A stretch of 64,000 nucleotides of DNA, from NCBI GenBank assembly GCA_036245805.1, contig BTRK01000001.1, forward strand, positions 18,917,087-18,981,086, written 5' to 3'. How positions within the stretch are numbered: position 1 is the first letter of the stretch; the number at the start of each line of letters is the position of its first letter. Shown in pieces: positions 21,401 through 33,088 of this stretch. This stretch comes from Pristionchus mayeri (taxonomy: Eukaryota > Nematoda > Chromadorea > Rhabditida > Neodiplogasteridae). Under the pieces are notes generated by a model. It saw only the letters and a list, made by a program, of their open reading frames with translations, was not told the DNA's origin and did no database searches. The position numbers and the translations under genes were made by a program.

Positions 21401-24400
21401 CGAGTGGCATGGAGCTGTTGCTCCTGAAAGAACTAGATATATCACGCGTCTTCTGAGAGATTGCAGGACCGCCCGGAACTAGGAGCCCCAACTTTGAGCA
21501 GTATCCTCGGGAAATTTATGCTGGAGTATATTGGGGACAAGAAAACTTTTGGCGTTGGCCGTTTTTTTCAGAATCGGCTTTTAGGTATTTTCCGTTTCTG
21601 CTGCCGGCCCTACCATAAGTCAGCTCCCAGATGAGCTACAAGGATGGCATGGTGCTCAAAAAATCGAGAAAATTATTTCCAGAAACTTTTATGTTGACGT
21701 CGACAACGAGCGAAGTTATCTTTATGTTGAAAACCGTGAAAAACTGATTTTTAAATCGAAAAATAAATCATAGCGGCTCGGGGACCCCCCTTTAAGAAAC
21801 TTCTGAGACCGGATTCGGATTCTATGATATCGATTCAGTCTAAGAAAAAATAGAGCTAAGGTCGGGAGGCGTGACAATATACATCTTTTGAGCCAAAAAC
21901 TCCGAAAATGCCCGTATTTTCACAATTTCGGGGATTTCGAAGCCTGGCAGGTCGAACATTTTAAAACGCATTCTCCATAATACTGCAGGGGGTATGGCAC
22001 AACTCCAGAAAAATGATAGCCCAGGGCTCAAACTTTCAGGATATGATCATTAGGCATCACTTATCTTTCCACCGGAAGTTGGTGTCGAAATTTCGATTTT
22101 GATCTACAAAAATCGATAATTTCAAATTTTGGATTTCGACCTCGTGCTATACAACATTCGAAAGAGCGCTAAAAGTTATGTTAAAATCCATAAATTCGCC
22201 AAAAATAATTTATTCTGGCGCGAGAAATACATTCAAATGTGCAAATTTTCGCTACTATGCTTAATGGTAGGCGCATCTACCCATCTCAAAGTTGCGCCCA
22301 CCCTCCAGTTCCGATATATATCATACCACATCCATCCAGTAATATGTTTATTTTATAAAATTTGCATATTTTCAGTGCCAAATTGCCTTCCATGCCGTCC
22401 GAATGGTGATGACTTCATGAACTTTTCCAATTGATTGCCCCATTTCTTCAGTTTTTGAGGGAAATTTTGTGTTTTTTCACTCTAAACATCATATATATTG
22501 CGTGCAAACATTTGTGGAACTTTTTAGCGCTATATGAGAAAATTTAAAAATTTCGATTTTTCGACCCGTGAAATCTCGATTTTTTAAAAGTTCCAAAATA
22601 TACCAATATTATCATCTAAAATTAATGTATGCGTCAGCTAAACTTTAAAAAATGCAATATTGCATTTGAAAATACTTCCAATTGGTAAAAACTGAGTCGC
22701 ATCCTAATTTTAGCCGCTAAAAAACTCGAAAATAAATTTTGATGCGTTTTCACTGAAAACATGTTCCAAACTGCCAGAAATAGTTCACATACCTGGAGAA
22801 AAGTGATTTTAAATTATAATATGGATATATTTTTGACCTTTTAAAAAATCGAGATTTCAGGGATCGAAAATCGAAATTTTTAAATTTTATCATAGAGCTC
22901 TAAAAAGTTCCAAAAATGTATGCACGCAATATATATGATGTTTAGAGTGAAAAATGCACAAAATTTCTCTCAAAAACTGAAGAAATGGGGCAATCAATTG
23001 AACAAGTTCACCATTCGGACGGCATGGAAGGCAATTTGGCACTGAAAATATGCTAATTTTATTAAATAAACATATTACTGGATGGATTTTGTACGATATA
23101 TATCGGAACTGGAGGGTGGGCGCAACTTTGAGATGGGTAGATACCATTAAGCATAGTAGCGAAAATTTGCACATTTGAATGTATTTCTTGCGTCAGAGTA
23201 AATTATTTTTGGCGGAAATATGGATTTTAAGATATCTTTTTGCGCTCTTTCGAATGATGTATAGCACGAGGTCGAAATCCAAAATTTGAAATTATCGATT
23301 TTTGTAGATCAAAATCGAAATTTCGACACCAACATCCGTTGAAAAGATAAGTGATGCCTAATGATCATATCCTAAAAGTTTGAGCCCTGGGCGATCATTT
23401 TGCCGGAGTTGTGCCACTATCTGACCCTTTCCCTGCGTTCTTACGGAGAACGCGTTTTAAACTCAATCTTGTTCATTTTGGGCTTAAAATGCTTCAAGAT
23501 CACTCATATTGATAATTCTTGACAATGTTTGTCAATTGAGGACAAAAATATTTTCGTCGAAAAATCTCGTTTTCGAACGGGTTCCTCGAAAGAACAGTGA
23601 TTTTCCGGCGAAAATATTTTTATCCGCAATTGACATAAATTGTCAAGAATTATCAATATGAGTGATCTTGAAGCATTTTAAGCCCAAAATGAAAAATGAA
23701 CAAGATTGAGTTTAAAATGTTCGACCTGTCAGGCTTCGAAATCCCCGAAATTGCGAAAATACGGGCATTTTCGGTGTTTTTGGCTCAAAAGATGTATATT
23801 GTCACGCCTCCCGACCTTAGCTCTATTTTTTCTTAGACTAAATCGATATCATAGAATCCGAATCCGGTCTCAGAAGTTTCTTAAAGGGGGGTCCCCGAGC
23901 CGCTATGATTTATTTTTCGATTTAAAAATCAGTTTTTCACGGTTTTCAACATAAAGATAACTTCGCTCGTTGTAGACGTCAACATAAACGTTTCTAGAAA
24001 TAATTTTCTCGATTTTTTTGAGCACCATGCCATCCTTGTAGCTCATCCAGGAGCTGATTTATGGTAGGGCCGGTAGCAGAACCGGAAAATACCTAAAAGC
24101 CGGTTCTGAAAAAAACGGCCAACGCCAAAAGTTTTCTTGTCCCCAATATACTCCAGCATAAATTTCCCGAGGATACTGCTCAAAGTTGGGGCTCCTAGTT
24201 CCGCAGGGGGTCCGTTTTCGTGCAATCTCTCAGAAGACACGTGATATAGAGATGGAGATATCGGCTTATAAAACGGAGATTAGTCAACTAACAACCTCGT
24301 TATTTCGTTTTTTCCCGTGTGATGTATAAACATGATTCAGAAAGAATGCCACGAAGATTTCTGTAGGCTATAAAAAATGCAAAATTATATACATAAAAAT

Positions 24401-24764
24401 GTAAAAACTGTGTATAAAATAAAAGAAAGCTCTCACCGATGGTTGATATGGAGCCTCGTTCTTCTCGTCTGGAGTCGAGTCTGGTACCCATAGCGGCTGA
24501 GAAAGATAATTAAATTAATATATAGATAAACAGCATAACTGTTAATCCTCATGTAAGTAGGGAATGAGCTAAAATGAGGCCAAATGTGGCATAAGCAGTC
24601 GGAATCACAGGATTGCACCACCTCGAGTTGAAAATATGCTAAATTTATTTAGGTGCAGCATACACTACAATATGCAAAAATATTCATAATATAATCATAA
24701 AACACAATCTCACCGATCGTCCATACGCAGATTCACCCTGCTGTTCGGGAGTGAAGTACGCCAT
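15404..24764 (-). CDS. Acidic protein with C2H2/CxC zinc-finger module
   Basis: The 5' exons splice in phase to about 262 residues: 24764-24714 (MAYFTPEQQGESAYGRS), 24496-24437, 21423-21367, 20952-20673 (an almost pure Glu/Asp/Lys tract), 19611-19456, 19292-19171 and 19069-19010. The zinc-finger exons, mirrored from the left arm, lie at about 17024-15404. The exon matching left 7886-7948 has lost its acceptor to the right-arm deletion. Because the flanking exons are phase 0, skipping it keeps the frame. The last-but-one exon shifts frame as in the left copy, giving about 510 residues up to the early stop. Acidic tract plus fingers suggests a nuclear DNA-binding protein (inference). Its introns host three transposons. 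Confidence 0.55.
17081..18402. mobile_element. Fold-back element A (right copy)
   Basis: Mirror image of 7976-9297 with a handful of single-base differences. It was duplicated together with the arm, so it is not an independent insertion. Confidence 0.85.
18684..19009. repeat. Second copy of the unclassified 7418-7793 repeat
   Basis: This is in direct orientation relative to 7418. Shared words include GTATACTCAAAAAAGTGGTT and GTGTTCATCGTCTTCAGCAC. It has diverged more than the palindrome arms, so it marks an older repeat at the palindrome edge. Confidence 0.7.
19639..20551. mobile_element. Mariner-type MITE in an intron
   Basis: Terminal inverted repeats AGGCTGATGCAAAAGTTTCT (left) and AGAAACTTTTGCATCAACCT (right) continue inward through GACTATTTTC/GAATAGTC. 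The element is about 0.9 kb and lies in the intron between the exons at 19611 and 20673. It has no transposase frame. An internal hairpin, CCCTACCACTGATATAGTGG, lies near 20267. Confidence 0.85.
21437..24247. mobile_element. Large fold-back element B
   Basis: Inverted arms of more than 1 kb (about 21466-22605 and 22838-24220) surround a loop of about 230 bp. The outer ends are ATCACGCGTCTTCTGAGAGA and its inverse TCTCTCAGAAGACACGTGAT, next to TA dinucleotides. It interrupts the intron between exons at 21423 and 24437. Open frames inside mirror each other (22129-22434 plus, 22890-23174 minus) and are not credible genes. The right arm carries an extra nested palindrome. Confidence 0.9.
23452..23720. 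repeat. Palindrome nested inside fold-back element B
   Basis: AACTCAATCTTGTTCATTTT at the left returns as its inverse at the right. Pairing continues through AAGATCACTCATATTGATAA and AATATTTTCG around a centre near 23585. The left arm of element B runs straight through this point (near 21965) without it, so it is an insertion, or a loss from the other arm. Confidence 0.8.
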
Positions 24765-25160
24765 CCAAACACTTAAAAAAAACAATTTGTAAAATATAGA
24801 GCAAAACGCATAGGGGATATGAGGATTGCTTCATCGACCTCACATCAATATCGCAAAATTATTTAAAAAGAGGCAATTCACGAGACGAAACAACATTATC
24901 AACTTTGCCCACTTTGAGGACATGGAAAAGTGAACAACAAGGGTAACAATGAATTGTTAGTGATTCAACAAGGTCAATAATAGTATACTACCCTACATCA
25001 TTCTACCGTGAAATTTGCTCAGTGCACGAGATGGATTAGGAGAAGAGATGAACAAGTGTACGATTCGCAGAAGTACAGTACTCTTCAGAACTATCGTGAA
25101 ACCAAAATTCAAGAATCGGTTAAAACTCAAGATTTTGAAATACAAAAAAAGTTAAGTATC
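24765..25160. other. Upstream region of the minus-strand gene, nothing distinct
   Basis: No exon, repeat or clear regulatory motif is visible between the start codon at 24764 and the mariner element. Confidence 0.4.
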
Positions 25161-26422
25161 AGGTTGGTGCATAAGTTTTTTCCAATTTCAACTTGAGAAG
25201 GTTTTCACATATTCCGGTCTTTGGCTCCAATTGATTTTAATTTTGATTCTCACATATTATGAGTGCATGGATACTCTCTTTAGCGCACTTTAGTACAGAC
25301 CTATTGAGATCGCCTTGTGGCCTTAGTGCGAGGTCAAAGTAGTCTTGACTACGAATTTCGGAATGACTTTAACAGATTAGAGCTTTCCAGTGTGTAGTGA
25401 TTGTGTGAAATCATCAACACTATCGTGAAGTGTGATGAACATACATCACAAATATACACATGAATCGGGTTTGGCGCAAATGTCTTGCTCACAATAGGTG
25501 CCAATTTCTCTGGTGGGTTCAGTTAATCGTGACCAAATTCAGTTCCCTTCACCGTGCTTCCGTTCGCATTGCCTCATCGAAACCAAACCTATCTCAGCAT
25601 AAAGTTCCGCCCATGAGGAGTTTAAAATTTTGTTATTGTGGACATTCATTATTGCAACCAAAAGAAGCAGTCATCAAAATTTTTATGATGCAATTTTCAC
25701 ATCGAAATCAGTGTATTTCACAGTTTCCTGATTAGATGATAGAAAGAGAGTCCACGTTTTTGTGTTCATCAGCATCAGCTACACCTGAACTATCCCTCAA
25801 TAGCTTCGCGTTGTGATGGGATACCTGCGCATTCAGAAAATGGACTCTAAAAATTATCAACAAAACTCAAAATTTTGATCAGGTTGGCCAATAATCGGAT
25901 TTTCGAGAAATCTCTTTTTTGAAAAGGAGATGATTCGAAGTCCCAAATTTCACTAATGATAAAGTAGCCCTATAGTGTAAGATTAAAGCGCCCCTATATA
26001 CAAGCCAGTCCCTATAACACATAAGTCAGCAAAAATGATGCCTCACGTGGGATTTCTTTCCAGCTTGTATGAATAGTCGCTCCCTTATTCAGTAACTGAT
26101 TAGGCTAGCACCGATTTCAACCACTTATTTGAAAGCGCGTTCAAGGGGCTTCTCAATAATGTGTGTGAAGATGTTCAGCCAATTTTCCCTGCAAAACAAG
26201 AGCGAGCCCAAATTTTTCAATACTTATATGAGAAATTCACTCGTGATTGTCGTTTCATTTCTACTATGATTTAAAAGCACAGCACAATTCGGACTTATCA
26301 TAATAAGTGTGAACTATACCCCTATATTATGCTACCGATTTGTTCTGATACGATTTGATGGGCGCTTCATAGGTGGCTTTGAATTTCACCTCCTAAATTG
26401 GAAAAAACTTATGCACCAACCT
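25161..26422 (+). mobile_element. Decayed mariner element
   Basis: Terminal inverted repeats AGGTTGGTGCATAAGTTTTT and AAAAACTTATGCACCAACCT lie 1262 bp apart, a typical mariner length. Fragments such as SKPNLSQHK...KFCYCGHS near 25575-25640 resemble the catalytic-core region of mariner transposase, but stops and frame changes interrupt it. It is non-functional. From 26423 to 26736 I see no gene. Confidence 0.8.
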
Positions 26423-26736
26423 AATAGAAGTGACTAATTCAACTTGCAAATATTTAAAGGTCATCGAACCTTCGTATATAAGCATACATTAATCCTTCTT
26501 CTGAATAACTTTACCAAGTATATACACAACAATAAACGAGACTTCACGAGCAATTTGTAAATGTTTGTCGAGGGAATGGTAAATACGACGATAGAGGAAC
26601 GGCTCTAATCTTCTGCAGGAACACAAGGAAATTTCATTTGAAAACGATTGTTGAGAACACAATTAAATCATACAACGTGTACATAGTGAATTAGAGTTTA
26701 ACGGAGAAGTGGATCAACTCTCACTCTTATCCATCC

Positions 26737-28189
26737 CTACTCCCTCTTCGCTTCTTCCTGAGATTCCTTAGTCTCGTGCAATTTGAGAACGAAAGAACCA
26801 TCCCAGATGTAAGGGCGAGTGAAGGCGATCTCGACATTTCCATCGAAGATGCGATATACTTCCTTCCTATTCACTGTCTTCTTGTATGCCTTGAATGTCA
26901 TAGTAAAATATAGAAAATAAAGCAAAACATACCTCGATTTCTCTGTCCGTGAAGATTCTCGCGACGCGAAAAACATTTTCGTGCGGACAAAAGATGATAT
27001 GGAATCCGATTCGAATTCTATTGAAGAACGGCAACAGATTACTTCCTCCTAAAAGTGTTTGATCCCATAATGGAGGTATGAATATCATCTTTAAATTCCT
27101 TACTGTTAGATCCGCCCAGACCTCTCACTTGAGAACTCTCGAACTTGCGGAGTTTCGTCGAAGTTTCCATCATATTCTGAAACATAGGGAACAAATAAAC
27201 CAAAAAAAGAGTTTACTCGACAATATAAAAATGCGTATTCCTCTATTTATTCACCTGGTACAATTTGTGAAGTGCGTCTGCCGTAATACCACTGGCTCGA
27301 TACAAGCAAAGTACTTCACATGATTTCGCCAGATCGAAAAATTGCGAGTCGGTCATAAAGAGCTCTTTCTGAAATTAATGATGATATTTAAATTAAATTA
27401 TCGATAAAAATATCTTATATGTTCTTAAAGCTTCTTTCCAAAGGTGTTATATTGTCGTACAATGCAGATTATATTGCCAAAAAATTTACGTTTGTCAAAA
27501 TTACTCTTTTTTTGATGATGGAAACTTCGACGAAACTGAGAACAGAAACTAAGAATATGAGCGAAAAAAATAAGATAATGCAAATTATTGAAAGTGTATG
27601 AGCATGATATATTCACCTTGAAATTAATAGTAAGATGTCCGATGTTCTTGAATTCCTTGATGATATTGTAGAAGTCACGATAAAGCGAACCGCAAGCTTC
27701 CAACTAAAAATTACAAATATATAAAATCATTAACTTGCACTCACGGCAACAGGGAGAGATCCGATAGAGGTATTCTGGAAAATTTTCCTGATACAATCAA
27801 ACGCAGAAATTCCATCATCCTCAGTGAAATATATGTCTTGGGGACTGAAAAAAATTCATCCTAGAAACCCATCAAAACCCTATAGCTCACCGAGACAAAT
27901 CACGAAATCTCAGACGATCAGGGTCAACCTTAAATAAACGTAAAGAATAGAGTATTTCCGCACTTCAAAACACAACAAACGAATCTACCTCCACGATGTT
28001 CAATTCCTTCTCGAAATACTTGGAATCTGCTTCGATTGCATTCAATCTCTTGTTAACACGGGCTTTCAGTCGATCCTTGGGAGAGAGACGAGAGAGAATA
28101 TTGCTGATGACTTCATTGGGAAATGTGAGGAAGGGACACTGCAAATTGAAACTTAGATTAATCAAACAATAGGGAAATGTAGATAGCAC
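26737..28189 (-). CDS. F-box protein 1
   Basis: The F-box exon (28138-27989) reads FLTFPNEVISNILSRLSPKD, then RVNKRLNAIEADSKYFEKEL, the usual nematode F-box pattern. Such proteins link substrates to the Skp1/Cullin-1 ubiquitin ligase through the F-box. Further exons read PQDIYFTEDDGISAFDC, LEACGSLYRDFYNIIKEF, ELFMTDSQFFDLAKSCEVLC, NMMETSTKLRKFESSQVRGL, LPFFNRIRIGFHIIFCP and AYKKTVNRKEVYRIFDGNVE, with a stop at 26737-26739. The same order of C-terminal blocks occurs in the three F-box genes at 46-56 kb. The first exon is uncertain: the ATG at 28189 may only be intronic. Confidence 0.7.
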
Positions 28190-28253
28190 ATACCAAAGAG
28201 AGATATTATAAGCAAAAAAATACTATCATATACATTTAATTGCAAAATGTAAT

Positions 28254-28476
28254 CTAAATTTCATAGTTTTCGAATTCTCCGTCGACTTCACTGTTGCTTC
28301 CGATTTGTGCAGAGAGCCTGGGGGTCATCTGAGCGAGGGAAAATTATTTGGAAAGAATAGCTAGGTTAATCCAAAATAGTGTAATTTTCAGGTACTTTTT
28401 GAAAAACAACACACACCTGTCGCATCTGCTCGAGAATTGATTTAGTTGAAAGATCGATTCCAGGATCGTTAAACAT
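28254..28476 (-). CDS. Possible small gene, 46 residues
   Basis: An ATG at 28476 lies 7 bases after a strong 3' splice site (tgctgcag|GCAAGAA), as expected for a spliced-leader trans-splice site. Two exons join in frame (ILEQMRQ|MTPRLSAQIGS) and end with TAG at 28254-28256. It sits between the MATH-BTB stop and the F-box gene. It could instead be alternative 3' exons of the upstream gene. Confidence 0.3.
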
Positions 28477-28861
28477 TTCTTGCCTGCAGCAAGAAAAATA
28501 TTCACTTTTCATCACAAATTATTCAATGGCAAATTTTAAGAAAACAGGTGTATTAGTTTCATGTAAAAAAATTAATATCGTCGGAACCCATTCTGCGCAG
28601 TAGGGAATAAGAAACAATGCAACCAAAAACATTTAGATAAGATTGCGGCTAAGCAACGCTTTGGAAAATACGGTCGCATAATTCGAAATATTTATGCAAC
28701 ATCTGACAACAATTGTTACAACACATTATCAACTTTAAGGTAATGCTGAAAGGTGGGAAAAGGTGCTGCATATATCAAAGTGGTGTGTAGAGCATAAACA
28801 ATTAAACAATTCTAATTGATTTAAAGCAGATTATAAAACTGTGATTTAATTTTTCCTTGGA

Positions 28862-31800
28862 TTATATAATGGATTCGATCTCATCCTTCATGTCGCCTGA
28901 GAAGTTGGCATACTCAGGAGATGACTGAATAATTTACATATTAAAAAGGTCACGAAGTCACTGTTGTTATTGAAAAAAATGAATGCTTCAAAGGTACAAA
29001 AATCACCTTCAATTTCTTCATGAGATTACTATCACTCCTAAGCAACATGCAGCAGTGGTTCTGAAATTATACAATTACAATTTTAGTCCACGTATGAAAG
29101 AGTTCAATTGATAAACGGTCAAAGGATTAGAACATGATAGTTTATGAGCTTCTGCCGATTTTTTATTCAATTTTCTATAACCGTACCTTGAGAGCAGCGA
29201 GTCTGTAGTGCTCGGCCAATTGGAGTTTGGCAATAATGTCGAATCCCTTGGACTGAGTGAGATGCTTCTCCGTCTCGTTCAGCACGCACTGAGATAGACA
29301 TTGACACAATAGCATGCTTACATTGTTCACATTTATGTCACAGCTCATGAACATTGACCATTTAACCTTTATGTTCTTGAACAATCCCAGAATTTTACAA
29401 TGCCAAAAACCGAAAAGTTAAAAAAAAAAGGAAAAATTACCTCCATCTGGAACTGATCGCCAAGCTTCAGAAGATGCGGCACAGTGTAATCTAAAAAATA
29501 GCCACTTCTTTCTTCCCATGCATTTATAGCTGTCCTTCCCTGTTTTGTTTCGATCATGCAACCTCTAAATGAAACGGCGGGATGGTAAATGATAGGTCTA
29601 TATAGGGGCACGTGGGTTTAAACATGTATAAAAATGTGGGACACAGAAATAAATTTGAATGGTTTTGCCACCCTTACCGTAAAGAGGCAAAATGGCGACG
29701 CACTACACTAAATGCCGGCTAAATTTGCCGGTCCCCCACACTTGAAAGCCAGATCCGGATTTAAATGCACTGAACGCCGGTTTTGGTGTACGGATGTCCG
29801 GTTGTGTAAGGTTAACTATTACATTTAATTTGTAATTTGCACAGATGGCACCTGTCCCACGCCTGAAGGATTTATTTGTCTTGCGGAAAATATTTTGAGC
29901 CCACGTGAGGGGATGGGTGTGAGCAAGAAACCGAAGCATCAAAACTTTGAATATCAAGTTAGTGATATTGACCTACCTGTAATCTCCAACGATTGAGGAT
30001 AGATCAACTGCAGCAGATCGAGGAATTCCTCAAGGCATTACAATTATTACTATTCATAGACAATAGCTAACCTCATAGAGAACATCTTTGATTTCCACTT
30101 CCTCCTTTTCTTTCTCTGCGAAATCGCCAAAGAACATTGCGGCGAATACGGGTGAATGGATAGCCAGATACTGAATAGAGGTCGGAAAGATGAACATTAA
30201 GAGACTCGCACATTAGAACCGTTATCATATTTAATATAATGAAAAGTTATAATTATATTCATGGTAATATTAGCGATTAAATTGATGAAAATATCGTAAA
30301 CTATTGCACACCTCTTTTGACACTCGCAGTTTCTTGTTCCCAAAGACCAGAGTGACATTGTCCATTCCATGGGAACAAAACTTGGTCAGATCGATAGACG
30401 TATTAGACGGCTGATAAATATCGGCTATTATTTCGGGACGAAATTAGCGAATTGGGGAAATGACATTGAAAGCTCACAAAAAACAATAACTATTGAGATA
30501 TAATATTGAATATATTTGAAACATATTCATTCACTTTTTCGATGAGGTGATTTCGATGAAGCATATTGAGGCAGAAGTTCTGAGAATCGAAATTTAAACA
30601 TTTCCTACAACAGTACTATACGTTTTCAGCATTAATTATGTCAAGCATTAAAACGTGAAATTAACACATATTTTCCAAACGTGGTGGATATTCTCATAAT
30701 AAACTGTGCGAGCTGTTAATTCCCACCATACCTGCAGACTTGCGAGTTTGTATTGTTCTGCAAAACGTTGCTTCTCCTTAACATTGAATCCCGTCGATTT
30801 AATGAGATGGTTCTCGGATTTGTGCAGAACGCACTGTAATTAATAAGGATAGTGAAAAATACGGAAAAGTACCTGCATCTTCAAACGATATGCCAGCATC
30901 AGAAGGCGAGACACTGATCGATCTAGAAAATAACCCTTTTTTTAGAAAATAACAAAAGAATTATGTACATAACAAAACAGTCAACAATCACCAGAAATCT
31001 CCAGAACTCGAGGATAAATCAACTGGAGAAGATCGATGAAATCCTTAAGAAACGCAATTTTGGTATTTATCGGCGAACTAACCTTGTAGATAACATCATT
31101 GATCTTCACATCTTCAATATCTTTCACAAAAGCGTGATCCGAAAACATTGCAGCGAAGATTGGAGAGTGAATGGCCAGTAACTGTGAATAAGTATTTCAT
31201 CAGTAATGGTTAAATATAGTAGGACACTGAAACTTCTACATGATATATTATTTGTGCTATGATTATAGTCCTAATATATAAAAAAGAAACTTGAAATATT
31301 AAATATTTACTCACCTCCTTTGCTACTCGCAATTTCTTGTCCTTGTTTCCAAACACCAGAGTGACGTTGTCCATTTCATTTGCGGAGCAGAACTTTCTCA
31401 GATCGAGAACCGGAGGCCTAATATATAATTTTTTGCATCATTTTGCATCATTTTTTATCTTTATCATTTTGATGCCTCAAAATTCGATCATGTTTAGCTG
31501 TTGTTGCGGTTGTTAGTAATGTAAAATACAGCAAAACTATATTTCAATGCTGCCAATCAAGTAAATCAAAGTCGGAACGGCTGTCATTTTATAGGCAATA
31601 AAATCCACAATCAGGGACGTAAACATACCCCTCCTTGCTGATTATGCGAATGTGGACTTCCGCTGTCATCTTATTATTGATGTTGTAGCGCTTTAAATAT
31701 ATCGTATGTATTTGTTGGAAACACCGCAAAACAATTGAACACAAATTAAAATTTTTAAATAACAACCTGAGGCTTCAAGAGATGAAATTTACTCATGGTT

Positions 31801-32494
31801 GTCAGCCGATGAGCGTTATTCCTCTCATTGAAAACAACCTGAATTTTGGCGAAAATAGTATTTAACTAAATTTCGCATGGGAACATACCAGGTCGGTGGT
31901 AAATGCTTCTTTAGTTCCATCAGCTTTGAGCAACGATTTGTAAACTTTTGCCTTACATTCCCATGGTCCATCGTGAGTCACTCCACAATGCACAGTAAAT
32001 TGAATGTATTTGCTGCTTGGTTCTGCCGAAGCAAACCTACAAATACATTCGCACTATAGTAACAAAATCGGTAAGATATATATTTTTGTTACTAGAAATA
32101 AATCAGGGACCCAGAGACAATCGGGCGGGGGGGGGGGGGCGGTGAGGCACAGACAAAAAGCATGAACATACCGCTTCTACATATTGTTATACAATATTAT
32201 ATTGAATCATAGTTGGTTAACAAAATGTCACACTGCTATTCCAAAGAGTGCACTACAGATTGTTAGTCATACGTATACTCTATAATTTCGAACGCGAGCT
32301 TCCAAATTAGCGAAACACGCAAAACCCGATATCTGATATTTCGCGCGACCAATATATTGTTTAAGCTTGTACACAAGGACTCACCATCTGAATCCACCCG
32401 CCCTGAACACCTTCGATACCACCTTTCCTGTGGCAATGGTGTACTGCGGAATATCGATTTCCCATCGAAGGACGAAGTTGGAATTGTCGGCCAT
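28862..32494 (-). CDS. MATH-BTB (BATH) protein with two BTB domains
   Basis: Exon 1 (32494-32385) encodes a MATH start (MADNSNFVLRWEIDIPQYTI), continued at 32036 (KYIQFTVHCGVTHDGPWECK) and near 31830 and 31700 (NNKMTAEVHIRII). A BTB domain follows from about 31425: DNVTLVFGNKDKKLRVAKE, LLAIHSPIFAAMFSDHAF, DFIDLLQLIYPRVLEISGD. A second BTB starts near 30410 (DNVTLVFGNKKLRVSKE, YLAIHSPVFAAMFFGDF, EFLDLLQLIYPQSLEI) with no MATH exons of its own, and ends SSPEYANFSGDMKDEIESII. BATH proteins are Cullin-3 substrate adaptors. The second BTB could be a separate truncated gene, but an acceptor precedes it and no ATG does. Confidence 0.75.
32124..32141. repeat. Poly-G tract
   Basis: A run of about 13-14 G within GGGCGGGGG...CGG, in the first MATH intron. 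It is unusual in this AT-rich DNA and prone to sequencing length error. Confidence 0.9.
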
Positions 32495-32920
32495 TCTGAA
32501 ACTGATGATCAAGCTAAATGGTAGCTATCAACAAATGGAAAAGGAACGAGAAAAATGTACAAGAGAAAGGTCGCGAACCTTATCGATTTTATCTGAAAAA
32601 AAATCAACACAACCTCTTTATCTTACTGCGTGTAAAAAGGAAGCAACACTAGTGAACAAAACCCAAAGAAGACAATTAGAAATGAATAATTATCAGTTAC
32701 TGAAAAAGAAATCGATTTCACGGTAAGTGCTTTGAATGAATGAATTTCATATCTGCTCAATACTCGTCAAGTTTATGAAGAGAGAACTTGTGTCCAGAGC
32801 ACTGAAATGTAGGATGATGTATGACATATGTCGCTGTTCGCGAAAAGTTCAATTAATGATAAAATCAGAAATTTGACTAGTTTCGAGACTTATCTGGCTG
32901 AATTTGTGAAGAAAGCGACC

Positions 32921-33088
32921 ATGTCTTCCAAAGTGTACCTTTTTATCGTGCTTCTTGCGATCACGATCAGTGCAATGCCTCAGGCCACACATGCAGATGA
33001 GATAGATCCCATTCTTAAAATAAAGAATTTGTTCAAAAATATTATGCCTGACCAACCGCCAACAGTGTCGTTTTGTGATGAAGTCTGA
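32921..33088 (+). CDS. Small secreted peptide (candidate)
   Basis: The frame encodes 55 residues. It starts MSSKVYLFIVLLAITISA and continues MPQATHA|DEIDPILKIKNLFKN, a clear signal-peptide pattern with a likely cut after ATHA. An upstream in-frame ATG at 32828 would bury the signal peptide, so I prefer 32921. The last 15 codons overlap, antisense, the final exon of the THAP gene, so its C-terminus is borrowed from the opposite strand of a zinc-finger exon. No family is recognised. Function is unknown. Confidence 0.45.
   Translation: MSSKVYLFIVLLAITISAMPQATHADEIDPILKIKNLFKNIMPDQPPTVSFCDEV

Noticed and set aside
22129..23174. Mirrored open frames inside fold-back B
   Set aside because: They are by-products of the inverted repeat. 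The protein text has no recognisable character and each copy is broken differently.
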